Source: Stutzerimonas frequens (GTDB lineage: Bacteria > Pseudomonadota > Gammaproteobacteria > Pseudomonadales > Pseudomonadaceae). Taken from it: a stretch of 64,000 bases of DNA. Within the stretch, counting starts at the first letter, position 1. Each line of letters begins with the position of its first letter. Of this stretch, positions 47,586-58,877 are shown one piece after another. The stretch lies in NCBI RefSeq assembly GCF_024448335.1, contig NZ_JAMOHM010000009.1:117935-181934 (forward strand). The letters are read 5' to 3'. Under the pieces are notes generated by a model that saw only the letters and a list, made by a program, of their open reading frames with translations, did no database searches and was not told the origin of the DNA. The position numbers and the translations under genes were made by a program.

Positions 47586-48614
47586 ATGCGCCCTTCTATT
47601 CCGTTATTGCTTAGCAGCCTACTAATGACCAGCGCAGCGAACGCTGATGAGCTGCGTGAGCGCGCCAACGCGATGTTCAAACCGATTCCGGACAAGGTCA
47701 CCGAGGTCCGCGGTCAGAAGGTCAGCGAAGATCAGGCAATGCTCGGTCACAAACTCTGGTTCGACCCGCGCCTGTCCAGCAGTCACGTCATCAGCTGCAA
47801 CACCTGCCACAACCTGAGCATCGGCGGCAGCGACAACGTGCCAACCTCGATCGGTCACGGCTGGCAGAAGGGCCCGCGCAACTCGCCCACCGTGCTGAAC
47901 GCCGTATTCAACGCCGCGCAGTTCTGGGACGGACGCGCCAAGGATCTGCAGGAACAGGCCAAGGGGCCGGTCCAGGCAAGCGTGGAAATGAACAGTACGC
48001 CCGAGCGTGTCGTCTCGACGCTGCAGAGCATTCCGGAGTACGCCGCCGAGTTCAAGAAGGCCTTCCCCAACGACAAGGAGCCGGTCAGTTTCGACAACAT
48101 GGCCTACGCCCTGGAAGCCTTCGAAGTCAGCCTGACCACGCCGAACTCGCCGTTCGACCGCTTCCTCAAGGGTGAGGACGGGGCGCTGGACGACAAACAG
48201 AAACAGGGGCTCGCCCTGTTCATGGACGCCGGCTGCTCTTCCTGCCACAACGGCGTCAACCTTGGCGGTCAGGGTTACTTCCCCTTCGGCGTGATCAAGA
48301 AGCCCGGAGCCGAAGTACTGCCGACCGGCGACAAGGGACGCTTCGCGGTGACCAATACCGCCAGCGACGAGTACGTCTTCCGTGCCGCGCCGCTGCGCAA
48401 TGTCGCGCTGACCCCGCCGTACTTCCACAGTGGTGAGGTCTGGGAGCTCGAACAGGCCGTTGCGATCATGGGTGACAGCCAACTGGGCCGTAAACTGGAC
48501 AAGGACGAAGTCAGCGCGATTACTGCGTTCCTGCACAGCGTGACCGGCGAGCAGCCGCAAGTCGCCTATCCGGTACTTCCCGCCAGCACCGCGAACACTC
48601 CGAAGCCAGAGTGA
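47586..48614 (+). CDS. ccpR: Cytochrome c551 peroxidase (di-haem)
   Basis: A 342-residue periplasmic enzyme reducing hydrogen peroxide with electrons from cytochrome c. Signal peptide about 1-20 (ending SAANA). Two haem c motifs: Cys71-x2-Cys74-His75 and Cys217-x2-Cys220-His221, in the usual two-domain MauG/CcpA arrangement. AGGAG lies eight bases before the ATG. The ANR box upstream suggests micro-aerobic induction. A strong hairpin terminator follows. Confidence 0.95.
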   Translation: MRPSIPLLLSSLLMTSAANADELRERANAMFKPIPDKVTEVRGQKVSEDQAMLGHKLWFDPRLSSSHVISCNTCHNLSIGGSDNVPTSIGHGWQKGPRNSPTVLNAVFNAAQFWDGRAKDLQEQAKGPVQASVEMNSTPERVVSTLQSIPEYAAEFKKAFPNDKEPVSFDNMAYALEAFEVSLTTPNSPFDRFLKGEDGALDDKQKQGLALFMDAGCSSCHNGVNLGGQGYFPFGVIKKPGAEVLPTGDKGRFAVTNTASDEYVFRAAPLRNVALTPPYFHSGEVWELEQAVAIMGDSQLGRKLDKDEVSAITAFLHSVTGEQPQVAYPVLPASTANTPKPE

Positions 48615-48621
48615 TCGCTCC

Positions 48622-48652
48622 CCGTTACCCGGCGCCAGCCGCCGGGTAACGG
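48622..48652. terminator. Terminator between ccpR and mscL
   Basis: A perfect 12-base-pair stem, CCGTTACCCGGC / GCCGGGTAACGG, with a 7-base loop, 8 bases after ccpR. It lies between convergent genes, so it may act on both, although the T-run is short. Confidence 0.8.
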
Positions 48653-48660
48653 CCCCCGTT

Positions 48661-49071
48661 TCAGCTTCCCCTCTGCTCCTTGAGCAGGTCGCGTATCTCG
48701 GTCAGCAACAACTCTTCCTTGGAGGGCGCTGGCGGCGCAGATGGCGCCTCGGCTTCCTTGCGCTTGAGATGGTTGATCGCCTTGATCGCCATAAAGATGG
48801 CAAAGGCGATGATCACGAAATCCACCACGGTCTGAATGAATGCACCGTACCGCAGCACCACCGCAGGGGCCTCGCCGACGGCGTCCTTGAGCACTATCGC
48901 CAGATCCGAGAAGTCCATACCGCCGATCAGCAGCCCCAGCGGCGGCATGATCACCCCGTCGACGAACGACGACACGATCTTGCCGAACGCAGCGCCGATG
49001 ACGATACCCACGGCCATGTCGACGACATTTCCCCGCACGGCAAACGCCTTGAATTCGTTGATCAGACTCAT
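48661..49071 (-). CDS. mscL: Large-conductance mechanosensitive channel
   Basis: A 136-residue pore protein that opens under membrane tension to relieve hypo-osmotic shock. The N-terminus [33 protein letters not shown] has the amphipathic helix and TM1; TM2 is at about 72-95 ([17 protein letters not shown]). The C-terminal helix has an alanine/proline-rich insert ([15 protein letters not shown]). AAGGA lies upstream of the ATG. Confidence 0.96.
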   Translation of the reverse strand: MSLINEFKAFAVRGNVVDMAVGIVIGAAFGKIVSSFVDGVIMPPLGLLIGGMDFSDLAIVLKDAVGEAPAVVLRYGAFIQTVVDFVIIAFAIFMAIKAINHLKRKEAEAPSAPPAPSKEELLLTEIRDLLKEQRGS

Positions 49072-49295
49072 ACGTAGATTTTCCTTTAGTGGATGACCGG
49101 GCCGCCCGCCACGCCCCCCGCGGACATGGCGGTGAACGCCGTGGTAGAGCATAGGCGAGCTTGCCGGCGCAGGCCACGACAGAACGCCTTTCATCGACCG
49201 GTTATTGCGAATGAGGTTCGCTTGATCGCCGTCAACCGGTTCTCGGAGGAAGGAGACTAAGGTAAACGCCTTCCTGACAAACCGGAGCGGTTTCC

Positions 49296-49565
49296 ATGCA
49301 CGTCGAACATCACCCACTGATCAAGGATTTCCCTGAGAAACGCGAGCAGTTGCAGAAACTGCGTCAGGAAGATCCGGCCTTCGCCCGCAAAGCGGATGAA
49401 TACGAAGCGCTGGACAAGCGCATCTGCCGCGTCGAAGACGGTGTCGAAACTCTAGACGACAGCGCGCTCAATGCCCTCAAGCAGGAGCGCGTGGCGATGA
49501 AGGACGACATCGCCCGCGACATCAAGCGCGCCTCGGGCAGCTGCTGCGGCGGTTGCTGCGGCTGA
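49296..49565 (+). CDS. YdcH family protein with CCGGCCG tail
   Basis: An 89-residue protein of the YdcH (DUF465) family: [19 protein letters not shown] and a helical hairpin (about 5-78). The last residues SCCGGCCG add four cysteines, a potential metal-binding tail; I recall a similar ending in other Pseudomonas members. No ribosome binding site is strong (CGGAG 12 bases upstream). Function unknown. A hairpin terminator follows. Confidence 0.85.
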   Translation: MHVEHHPLIKDFPEKREQLQKLRQEDPAFARKADEYEALDKRICRVEDGVETLDDSALNALKQERVAMKDDIARDIKRASGSCCGGCCG

Positions 49566-49584
49566 TAGCGCCTACCCGTGAAGG

Positions 49585-49607
49585 GAAGCCCGCCATGTGC
49601 GGGCTTC
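49585..49607 (+). terminator. Terminator after the YdcH gene
   Basis: GAAGCCCGC pairs with GCGGGCTTC around a CATGT loop, 20 bases after the stop; the tail CTTGCTGT is moderately T-rich. It may also help terminate the convergent CopD-like gene at 49623. Confidence 0.75.
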
Positions 49608-49622
49608 TTGCTGTCTGGCCCG

Positions 49623-50057
49623 CTAGAACAATCCACCGAAGCGGAACCCGGAGCCGACCCAGACGAAGGCAACCGCAGTCAAGGTGATCAGCACGATGTG
49701 TAGCCCCAGTTGCGGCAGGCGCTGCGCATCCAGCTTGGGAATCAATGCCAGCCGCGCATGCACGCCGAGCAGCGCGGTAAATCCGAGCAGTACCAGCTTG
49801 GCTTGCACCAGATGCGCCATGGGCGACGAATCGAACCATTGCCCATGGGGCAGCCAGAGGCTGGCCAGCCAGAGCCCGCTGACGATCTGCACCAGCAGCG
49901 CAGGAATCCCGACGCGCTCGTAGAGTTGTTCGAACTGGCGTACCGGTTGCACATCGCGGCGACGCAGGGCACCCGGCAGAACACTGAACAGCAGTACCAG
50001 ATGCCCGCCAACCCAGACACTGGCGCCCAGCAGATGCAGAAACAACAGATGTCGCAT
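49623..50057 (-). CDS. CopD-like membrane protein
   Basis: A 144-residue membrane protein with four helices, resembling the CopD/YcnJ C-terminal domain (MRHLLFLHLLGASVWVGGHLVLLF). Conserved histidines His3, His8 (in LHLLGASVWVGGH) and His19 suggest copper or haem binding. The start at 50057 has AGGAG eight bases upstream. Whether it transports copper is unknown. Confidence 0.78.
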   Translation of the reverse strand: MRHLLFLHLLGASVWVGGHLVLLFSVLPGALRRRDVQPVRQFEQLYERVGIPALLVQIVSGLWLASLWLPHGQWFDSSPMAHLVQAKLVLLGFTALLGVHARLALIPKLDAQRLPQLGLHIVLITLTAVAFVWVGSGFRFGGLF

Positions 50058-50173
50058 GGCGCTCACTCCTGTTCGATTTGTTTACAGTCTGGCCGCTGCC
50101 TCGCCGCTTGTGGCTGATGGCGATCAAGTCAGCCGTTATCATGCGACACCACCAATCAGACCCGGAGTTTCCC

Positions 50174-51535
50174 ATGGCCAAGGCCAAGCGCATGTATGGC
50201 TGCACCGAATGCGGCTCGACCTTCCCGAAATGGGCCGGCCAGTGCGGTGACTGTGGCGCCTGGAATACGCTGGTGGAAACGATCATCGAGGGTGCGGCAC
50301 CGCCCTCCGGCCGCGCAGGCTGGGCAGGGGAGCAGGCCAACATCAGGACGCTCGCCGAGGTCAGCGTCGAGGAAGTACCACGATTCTCAACCGCTTCCGG
50401 CGAGCTGGATCGCGTGCTCGGCGGCGGCCTGGTGGACGGCTCGGTGGTGCTGATCGGCGGCGACCCAGGCATCGGCAAGTCGACCATCCTGCTGCAAACC
50501 CTGTGCGCCATCGCCCAGCGCTTCCCGGCGCTGTATGTCACCGGCGAGGAATCCCAGCAGCAGGTGGCGATGCGCGCGCGCCGTCTGGACTTGCCGCAGG
50601 ACAGGCTCAAGGTGATGACCGAAACCTGCATCGAGTCGATCATCGCCACCGCGCGGCTGGAAAAGCCCAAGGTGATGGTCATCGACTCGATCCAGACCAT
50701 CTTCACCGAGCAGCTGCAATCGGCGCCCGGTGGCGTAGCCCAGGTGCGTGAGAGCGCGGCGTTGCTGGTGCGTTTCGCCAAGCAGAGTGGCACGGCGATC
50801 TTCCTGGTCGGCCACGTCACCAAAGAAGGCGCGCTGGCCGGCCCGCGCGTGCTCGAGCACATGGTCGATACGGTGCTGTATTTCGAGGGCGAATCCGATG
50901 GCCGCCTGCGCCTGTTGCGCGCGGTGAAGAACCGCTTTGGCGCCGTCAACGAACTGGGCGTGTTCGGCATGACCGACAAGGGCCTGAAGGAAGTCACCAA
51001 CCCCTCGGCGATCTTCCTCACCCGCGCTCAGGAAGCGGTGCCCGGCAGCGTGGTGATGGCGACCTGGGAAGGTACCCGGCCGATGCTGGTGGAAGTGCAG
51101 GCGCTGGTCGACACCAGCCACCTGGCCAACCCGCGCCGCGTCACCCTCGGCCTGGACCAGAACCGCCTGGCCATGCTGCTCGCCGTACTGCACCGCCACG
51201 GCAGCATCCCGACCTACGACCAGGACGTGTTCATCAACGTGGTGGGCGGCGTGAAGGTACTGGAGACGGCGGCGGACCTGGCGCTGATGGCGGCAGTGAT
51301 TTCCAGCCTGCGCAACCGCCCGCTGGATACCGATCTGCTGGTGTTCGGCGAGGTGGGCCTGTCCGGCGAGATCCGCCCGGTGCCGAGCGGCCAGGAACGC
51401 CTGAAGGAAGCCGCCAAGCACGGCTTCAAGCGCGCCATCGTGCCCAAGGGCAATGCGCCGAAAGAGGCCCCGCCCGGCCTGCAGATCATTGCCGTGACAC
51501 GTCTGGAGCAGGCCCTCGACGCGCTGTTCGAGTGA
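50174..51535 (+). CDS. radA: DNA repair protein RadA
   Basis: A 453-residue RecA-related branch-migration helicase. Zinc finger Cys10, Cys13, Cys24, Cys27; Walker A GGDPGIGKST (95-104); the RadA-specific KNRFG motif (about 254-258); and a Lon-like C-terminal domain. RadA helps recombinational repair and natural transformation. CGGAG precedes the ATG. Convergent with mapZ 4 bases away. Confidence 0.97.
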   Translation: MAKAKRMYGCTECGSTFPKWAGQCGDCGAWNTLVETIIEGAAPPSGRAGWAGEQANIRTLAEVSVEEVPRFSTASGELDRVLGGGLVDGSVVLIGGDPGIGKSTILLQTLCAIAQRFPALYVTGEESQQQVAMRARRLDLPQDRLKVMTETCIESIIATARLEKPKVMVIDSIQTIFTEQLQSAPGGVAQVRESAALLVRFAKQSGTAIFLVGHVTKEGALAGPRVLEHMVDTVLYFEGESDGRLRLLRAVKNRFGAVNELGVFGMTDKGLKEVTNPSAIFLTRAQEAVPGSVVMATWEGTRPMLVEVQALVDTSHLANPRRVTLGLDQNRLAMLLAVLHRHGSIPTYDQDVFINVVGGVKVLETAADLALMAAVISSLRNRPLDTDLLVFGEVGLSGEIRPVPSGQERLKEAAKHGFKRAIVPKGNAPKEAPPGLQIIAVTRLEQALDALFE

Positions 51536-51539
51536 GCTG

Positions 51540-51908
51540 CTAGGCGCCGCCCAGCGCCGCCAGCTCACGCTCCAGCAGCGCTTCGTCGCCAAGGTTGAGT
51601 TCGACCAGACGTCTCAAATGAGCGATCGAGTCGAGGTCGATGTGCTGGCAGACGAAGCCGATCAACTCGCCTTCCTCGTGAGCCATGCTTACCTCCATGC
51701 GCACCTCGGCGTCGTAGGCGAGGCGCACCCGTGCTGCAAAGGGTTGCTCGGCGTCAGCGCTCCAGTCGGCCGGACGACGAACCAGCAGCCCCTTCAGCGA
51801 CAGGTCATGCAGCTCTACCGACCAGCAACGCTCACCCTGCACCAGTTCGGTGGCTGCGTCGAACTCGATGCGCTGAAAGCGCCGGCGCTCACTGGACGAA
51901 TCACTCAT
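51540..51908 (-). CDS. mapZ: PilZ-domain cyclic di-GMP adaptor (MapZ)
   Basis: A 122-residue stand-alone PilZ protein. The c-di-GMP-binding motifs RRRFQR (RxxxR, Arg9 and Arg13) and Asp35-x-Ser37-x2-Gly40 (DLSLKG) are intact. The C-terminal half ([31 protein letters not shown]) is nearly identical to P. aeruginosa PA4608/MapZ, which binds the chemotaxis methyltransferase CheR1 when loaded with c-di-GMP. It is beside radA, as in P. aeruginosa. Confidence 0.93.
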   Translation of the reverse strand: MSDSSSERRRFQRIEFDAATELVQGERCWSVELHDLSLKGLLVRRPADWSADAEQPFAARVRLAYDAEVRMEVSMAHEEGELIGFVCQHIDLDSIAHLRRLVELNLGDEALLERELAALGGA

Positions 51909-51964
51909 GGCATTACTCCGCGAAGTCTGGGTTCACTATAGGACAGTACCAGCCGAAGCCGCCG

Positions 51965-52426
51965 TCACAACCAGCGGCGGACGCGCGCGCAGTAGGCCCG
52001 ATAGTCATCGCCGAACAGCTGGATGAGCAGCCGCTCCTCATGCACGATGACGCCACGCTGCATGGTCACGATCACCGCAGGGAACAGCAGCCACGGCCAC
52101 AGCGACGCCCATAGCAGCGCGATGCCGAGGTAAATGAGGCTGTCGGCCAGGTAGATCGGATTGCGCGAAAAGCGGAACGGCCCCTCCTCCAGCAATTTCG
52201 CCGGCTTGCCGTAGGGATTGACCGTGGTCTTGCGCCAGAGCATCAACAAACCGGCCCAGAGCATCAGCAATACGCCGGCATCGATTAGCCCCCAACCGAG
52301 GTAATCCGTCCAGATATTCTTCGGTAGCGCAACGGGCAGCAGCGCCTCGAGCAACCAGGCGACCGCGAGAAACAGCAGATAGATGATTGGCGGAGGAAGG
52401 ATCACGCCTGTGGCGTTTTTGAACAT
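51965..52426 (-). CDS. Isoprenylcysteine methyltransferase-family membrane protein
   Basis: A 153-residue integral membrane protein with about four helices and the C-terminal ICMT/PEMT motif (EEGPFRFSRNPIYLADSLIYLG, then HEERLLIQLFGDDYRAYCARVRRW). The family methylates isoprenylcysteine, phospholipids or related substrates with SAM; the true substrate is unknown. Confidence 0.85.
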   Translation of the reverse strand: MFKNATGVILPPPIIYLLFLAVAWLLEALLPVALPKNIWTDYLGWGLIDAGVLLMLWAGLLMLWRKTTVNPYGKPAKLLEEGPFRFSRNPIYLADSLIYLGIALLWASLWPWLLFPAVIVTMQRGVIVHEERLLIQLFGDDYRAYCARVRRWL

Positions 52427-52529
52427 GCCAGAACTCCGATGAGCGGTGTGCGGAGTCTAGCGTGGCGCACGCCCGAAGCGACCGATCAGGATCAAGCCAA
52501 CAGCGGTTGCCGGCGCCAGAAAGCAGAAA

Positions 52530-52545
52530 GCCCGCTTGCGCGGGC
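52530..52545 (-). terminator. Terminator after glyA
   Basis: A 6-base-pair GC stem GCCCGC / GCGGGC with a four-base loop, flanked by AAGG and CTTTC on the minus strand, 25 bases past the glyA stop. Confidence 0.75.
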
Positions 52546-52569
52546 CTTCCGTTTGCAGCGCCTTGACGC

Positions 52570-53823
52570 TTAGTTGCCGTATACCGGGAACTTGGCGCAG
52601 ACGGCTTCGACCTTGCCACGGACCGCTTCGATCACCGACTCGTCGCCCATGTTGTCGAGGATGTCGCAGATCCAGCCGGCCAGCTCGCGGCACTCGGTTT
52701 CGCCGAAACCACGAGTGGTGACCGCCGGAGTACCGATGCGCAGGCCGGAGGTGACGAACGGCGAACGCGGATCGTTCGGCACACTGTTCTTGTTCACGGT
52801 GATGTGGGCGCGACCCAGGGCGGCGTCCGCGTCCTTACCGGTGATGTCCTGCTTGATCAGGCTGAGCAGGAACAGGTGGTTCTGGGTGCCGCCGGAAACC
52901 ACGTCGAAGCCGCGCTGGATGAACACTTCCGCCATGGCCTGGGCGTTCTTCACCACCTGCTGCTGGTAGGCCTTGAACTCGGGCTGCAGGGCTTCCTTGA
53001 AGCACACCGCCTTGGCCGCGATGACATGCTCCAGCGGGCCGCCCTGGGCGCCCGGGAAGACCGCGGAGTTGAGCTTCTTCTCGATCTCCTCGTTCTTCTT
53101 GGCCAGGATCAGGCCGCCGCGCGGGCCGCGCAGGGTCTTGTGGGTGGTGGTGGTAACGACGTCGGCGAACGGTACCGGGTTCGGGTAAACGCCAGCAGCA
53201 ACCAGACCGGCGACGTGCGCCATGTCGACGAAGAGATACGCACCGACCTTGTCGGCGATCTCGCGGAAGCGGGCAAAGTCCAGCTTTTGCGAATAGGCGG
53301 AGAAGCCGGCGACGATCATCTTCGGCTTGTGCTCGACGGCCAGGCGCTCGACTTCGTCGTAGTCGATCAGGCCTTGATCGTTGATGCCGTACTGCACGGC
53401 GTTGTACAGCTTGCCGGAGGACGACACGGAAGCGCCGTGGGTCAGGTGGCCGCCGTGGGCCAGGCTCATGCCGAGAATGGTGTCACCTGCACTGAGCAGG
53501 GCGAGGTAAACCGCGGCGTTGGCCTGCGAGCCGGCGTGCGGCTGGACGTTGGCGTAGTCGGCGCCGAACAGCTGCTTGGCGCGATCGATGGCCAGCTGTT
53601 CGACCACGTCGACGTACTCGCAACCGCCGTAGTAGCGCTTGCCCGGGTAGCCTTCGGCGTACTTGTTGGTCAGCACCGAACCCTGGGCTTCCATCACCGC
53701 CGGGCTGGTGTAGTTCTCCGAGGCGATCAGCTCGATGTGGTCTTCCTGACGCTTGGCTTCCTGCTGCATGGCAGCGAAAAGCTCGGCGTCGTATTTGGCG
53801 AGGGTCAAATCACGGCTGAACAT
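52570..53823 (-). CDS. glyA: Serine hydroxymethyltransferase
   Basis: A 417-residue PLP enzyme converting serine and THF to glycine and 5,10-methylene-THF. The PLP lysine is Lys229 in [15 protein letters not shown]. The sequence is full length and unremarkable. AGAGGA precedes the ATG. Divergent from ettA. Confidence 0.98.
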   Translation of the reverse strand: MFSRDLTLAKYDAELFAAMQQEAKRQEDHIELIASENYTSPAVMEAQGSVLTNKYAEGYPGKRYYGGCEYVDVVEQLAIDRAKQLFGADYANVQPHAGSQANAAVYLALLSAGDTILGMSLAHGGHLTHGASVSSSGKLYNAVQYGINDQGLIDYDEVERLAVEHKPKMIVAGFSAYSQKLDFARFREIADKVGAYLFVDMAHVAGLVAAGVYPNPVPFADVVTTTTHKTLRGPRGGLILAKKNEEIEKKLNSAVFPGAQGGPLEHVIAAKAVCFKEALQPEFKAYQQQVVKNAQAMAEVFIQRGFDVVSGGTQNHLFLLSLIKQDITGKDADAALGRAHITVNKNSVPNDPRSPFVTSGLRIGTPAVTTRGFGETECRELAGWICDILDNMGDESVIEAVRGKVEAVCAKFPVYGN

Positions 53824-54088
53824 GGCAGTCCTCTGAGGTCAGCTGGCGGTTAAAAAGTGAGGCGCGGATTCTACCCCATCCACGCCGTTGCGGGTATGAG
53901 CGCTGGTCATGGTCAGCATGAACGCGAGCGCCCTACCGACCCGCGCAGGCCCCACCGACAGCACCGCCGCGGTTTGCCCTGACCGGCCCATTCGGGTAGC
54001 TTTGCGCCCTTTACATGCCACCCTTTTCTTCCCGGCCCTGACGGCTTCGGGGCGGCATCCATCACCACTGTCACGGGCATCTGTTTCC

Positions 54089-55756
<1,668 letters not shown>

Positions 55757-55772
55757 CGCTGTGGAAAACCCG

Positions 55773-55794
55773 AACGGAGCCTTATGGCTCCGTT
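55773..55794 (+). terminator. Terminator after ettA
   Basis: AACGGAGCC pairs with GGCTCCGTT around a TTAT loop, 17 bases past the stop, followed by CTTG. It separates ettA from the siaABCD operon. Confidence 0.78.
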
Positions 55795-55844
55795 CTTGCG
55801 TCAGAAAGGCGACGAACAAAATAGTAGCAAAATGCCTTATGTCG

Positions 55845-55850
55845 GATAAT
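55845..55850 (+). promoter_or_regulatory. Possible -10 box of siaABCD
   Basis: GATAAT lies 71 bases before the siaA ATG in a locally A/T-rich patch. There is no convincing -35 hexamer, so another sigma factor or an activator could be needed. Confidence 0.35.
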
Positions 55851-55920
55851 TGCCGCCCTCTCTGACCCCGGCCGGCAATCATCTACCGCGCCACGACTTC
55901 GCGACAGGAAAGGAACTCGC

Positions 55921-57912
55921 ATGGCAGCCTTGGGACTGCGCGGCAAATCACTGCTGGCCTTGTTGCTCAGCTGCCTGCTGGCCTTCGTGTTTGCCGGCTT
56001 CATCGGCCGCGAAGCGCTGCTCGGTGTGCAGCATCGCTTTGGCGAAGCCTATGCACGCAATGTCGTGCAACTCAACCGCGAGCGCCTGTTCGCGCCGGTC
56101 TCCCGTGAGCTGGCCCTGGCTCAACGGCTGGCGGCCTCGCAGCTGACCCTCGCCTGGCTGAGCGATGAGCGCGATCCAGCCAAGCGTGAGATCTTTTTCA
56201 AGGAAGCCGCCGGCTACCAGCAGGCACTCGGCGATCACGCCTACTTCGCCGCGTCGGCGCATAGCAACAGCTACTACTCCAACGGGCCCGATCAGCCACG
56301 CAGCGATGCGCCGCGCTATCAGATGAGTCCGGACAACCCGCGCGACGAGTGGTTCTACCTGACCCTGCAAAGCGATGCCCCTTACGCCATCAACGTCGAT
56401 CGTTCGGTCGTGACCGGCGAGCTGAAGGTATGGTTCAACGTGCAGGTACGCGATGGCGAGCGCCGCCTGGGCCTGGTCGGCTCGGGTATCAGCCTGAAGG
56501 CCTTTCTCGATGACTTCATCGCCTCTGGCAAGGTCGGTGTCGAGTCGATGGTGCTCGACGCCTTCGGCTCCATCCTGGTCCACCCCAACCAGAACCTCGT
56601 CACCCTGAATGCCGAGACGGCACGGGGGCGCTCGCTGTCCACCAACATCCTCGGCCTGCTCGACGACCTCAGCGCTGCGTCGGCGGTACGCCAGGCCATG
56701 GCCGAAAGCCGCGACAGTCCGGGCAGCGTGGCGACCGTTCGGGTCACGCTGGATGGCGCCCCGCGGTTGCTGGCGCTGAGCTGGATTCCGGAACTGCAGT
56801 GGTTCGTCGCCAGCGCCGTCGACCTGAGCACCGCGCAGGTGGTCGAGGTGCGTCCGCTGCTGCCGGCCATCGGACTGTTCCTCGTGCTGTTCCTGCTGCT
56901 GATCGGCGGTGGCGCCTGGCTGGTGGAGAAGCGCGTGCTCAAGCCGCTGCGCCAGCTACGCCGCAGCGCCCAGGCGCTGGCGGCCGGGCAGTACGACGCG
57001 CCGCTGCCGCTGCATCGCCAGGATGAGATCGGCGAGCTCAGTGCAGCCTTCGGCGCCATGGCACAGAAGGTGCGCAGCCACACCAGCGAGCTGGAGAACC
57101 GCGTACGCGAGCGCACCCGCGACCTGGAACAGGCCAACCGGGACATGGCCGCGGCACACAAGAAGATCGACGACTCCATCGATTACGCCAGCCTCATCCA
57201 GCGCTCGATCCTGCCGAACCGGCAGCTGGTCAGCGCCATGGGCGATCGCCATGCGGTGCTGTGGCGGCCGCGCGATGTCGTTGGTGGTGACTTCTATGTC
57301 TATCGCGCCGACGACCACGGCTGTCTGTTTGGCGTGGTCGACTGCGCCGGCCATGGCGTACCCGGCGCCCTGATGACCATGCTGGCCCATGCCGTGATCG
57401 ATCAGGCACTCGGCAGCACCGGCCTGGCCGATCCGGCCGCGGCGCTGGCGCGTACCGACGCCATCGTGCGCAGCATGCTCAAGGAAGAGGATGATGCCCA
57501 CGCGCTGGCCACCAACATGGACATCGGCCTGGCCTATGTCGATCTCAAGCGGCGCAAGGTGCATTATTCCGGCGCGAAGATCGCTCTGTACTACTGTGAC
57601 GGCGAGGACGTTCACGAGGTCAAGGCGGCACGCCGGGCGATCGGCGACAAGCGCGTCGGCGAGTACCACAACACCAGTATCGACCTGCGGTCAGGCCGGA
57701 CCTTCTACATGACCACCGACGGATTCCTCGACCAGGCCGGCGGCGACCAGGGCTACGGCTTCGGCAACAGCCGCTTCGCCAGCATGATCCGTGAGCATGC
57801 AAGGCGTCCGCTGGCTGAACAGGGCGAAGCCTTCAGCCTCGCACTGGCGCGCTACCAGGGAGAATTTCCGCAGCGCGACGACATCACGATGTTATGTTTC
57901 CGTTTCGATTGA
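55921..57912 (+). CDS. siaA: Membrane PP2C phosphatase SiaA
   Basis: A 663-residue sensor phosphatase: TM1 at about 8-28, a periplasmic sensor domain (about 30-312), TM2 at about 314-336, a HAMP domain, a linker coiled coil and a C-terminal SpoIIE-type PP2C domain (about 420-663; metal ligands Asp457 in VGGDFY and Asp in DCAGHG). In P. aeruginosa SiaA removes the phosphate from SiaC. AAGGAA precedes the ATG. First gene of siaABCD. Confidence 0.93.
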   Translation: MAALGLRGKSLLALLLSCLLAFVFAGFIGREALLGVQHRFGEAYARNVVQLNRERLFAPVSRELALAQRLAASQLTLAWLSDERDPAKREIFFKEAAGYQQALGDHAYFAASAHSNSYYSNGPDQPRSDAPRYQMSPDNPRDEWFYLTLQSDAPYAINVDRSVVTGELKVWFNVQVRDGERRLGLVGSGISLKAFLDDFIASGKVGVESMVLDAFGSILVHPNQNLVTLNAETARGRSLSTNILGLLDDLSAASAVRQAMAESRDSPGSVATVRVTLDGAPRLLALSWIPELQWFVASAVDLSTAQVVEVRPLLPAIGLFLVLFLLLIGGGAWLVEKRVLKPLRQLRRSAQALAAGQYDAPLPLHRQDEIGELSAAFGAMAQKVRSHTSELENRVRERTRDLEQANRDMAAAHKKIDDSIDYASLIQRSILPNRQLVSAMGDRHAVLWRPRDVVGGDFYVYRADDHGCLFGVVDCAGHGVPGALMTMLAHAVIDQALGSTGLADPAAALARTDAIVRSMLKEEDDAHALATNMDIGLAYVDLKRRKVHYSGAKIALYYCDGEDVHEVKAARRAIGDKRVGEYHNTSIDLRSGRTFYMTTDGFLDQAGGDQGYGFGNSRFASMIREHARRPLAEQGEAFSLALARYQGEFPQRDDITMLCFRFD

Positions 57913-57927
57913 GACAGGGAGTTGGCC

Positions 57928-58470
57928 ATGGCCCCCATTGACATGTTCGCGATGCGCGAATGCTACAACCAGCAACAGATCATGTTGTGCTTCAACGGCC
58001 CTATCTCGCGCAGCCTGATCGAAGAGATAGGCAACGCGCTGCGCAATTACATGGCCGAAGAACAGGCCCACCCGTCATCGGCCATGGATGTGTTCGCCGT
58101 ATACATCGAGATGACCCAGAACATCCGTCATTACACCCGCGAGAAGAACTGGTCCGATCAGCAGGCCGGGGCCACCGTAGTGGTCGCCCGCGATGAGCAG
58201 GGCCGCTACGTCGTCTCGGCCGGCAACCTGATCGAAACCGCCGATGGCCAGGTACTGCTCGATGCCATCGCGGAACTGGCGAAGAAAGACAAAGCCGAAC
58301 TGAAGGCTTTGTACAAGGAACAACTGCGCAAGCCGCGCGACGAGCACGTGGCGTCTGGCGCAGGGCTTGGCCTGATCGACATCGCCCGCAAGTCCAGCGA
58401 ACCGCTCAAGGCCTCGTTGCAGCCAGTCTCCGACGAACTGTCTTTCATCAGCCTGAGCGCCGTCATCTGA
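57928..58470 (+). CDS. siaB: SiaB kinase
   Basis: A 180-residue protein of the SiaB family, which phosphorylates SiaC. The ATG at 57928 (MAPIDMFAMREC) has AGGGAG six bases upstream; a TTG start two codons earlier is possible. Kinase features include QAGATVVVARD and GAGLGLIDIARKS, reminiscent of GHKL ATP-binding motifs. 15 bases after siaA. Confidence 0.9.
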   Translation: MAPIDMFAMRECYNQQQIMLCFNGPISRSLIEEIGNALRNYMAEEQAHPSSAMDVFAVYIEMTQNIRHYTREKNWSDQQAGATVVVARDEQGRYVVSAGNLIETADGQVLLDAIAELAKKDKAELKALYKEQLRKPRDEHVASGAGLGLIDIARKSSEPLKASLQPVSDELSFISLSAVI

Positions 58471-58487
58471 ATCCCAAGAGCATCCCC

Positions 58488-58865
58488 ATGAACGACTTTT
58501 CCATCCCCGGCAGCCAGTCCACCCCTGAAATCCAGTCCGACTGGGAAAAAGGCATCGTCTCGATGCAGGGCGATTCCTACCCTGAGAATTCCTACGAGCT
58601 GTTCCATCAGGTCTACGAGTGGATCGAACGCTTTCTCGCCCAGGCCAGCCACCCACTCAGCCTCGAGCTGCGCCTGCTGTACCTCAACACCAGCAGCATC
58701 AAGGCGATGATGGACATCTTCGACCTGCTCGAAGCGGCCTTCCAGGACGGTCGCCAGGTGGCGGTCAACTGGTACTACGACATCCGCAACGAGCGTGTGG
58801 TCGAGCTGGCCGAAGAGTTCAAGGAAGACTGCACCTTCCCCTTTGCCATCCAGAGCCACGACTGA
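58488..58865 (+). CDS. siaC: SiaC, anti-sigma-antagonist-like partner-switch protein
   Basis: A 125-residue DUF1987 protein. The phosphorylation site Thr68 sits in LYLNTSSIKAMMDI, the same residue number as in P. aeruginosa SiaC. Unphosphorylated SiaC binds and activates SiaD. 17 bases after siaB. Confidence 0.93.
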   Translation: MNDFSIPGSQSTPEIQSDWEKGIVSMQGDSYPENSYELFHQVYEWIERFLAQASHPLSLELRLLYLNTSSIKAMMDIFDLLEAAFQDGRQVAVNWYYDIRNERVVELAEEFKEDCTFPFAIQSHD

Positions 58866-58877
58866 CGGAAGGTCGAT

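Noticed and set aside
53824..54088. A small gene or glycine riboswitch in the glyA-ettA gap
   Set aside because: The in-frame extension before ettA lacks family similarity and no riboswitch core was visible; only a TAGAAT-like -10 for glyA was noticed, without a matching -35.
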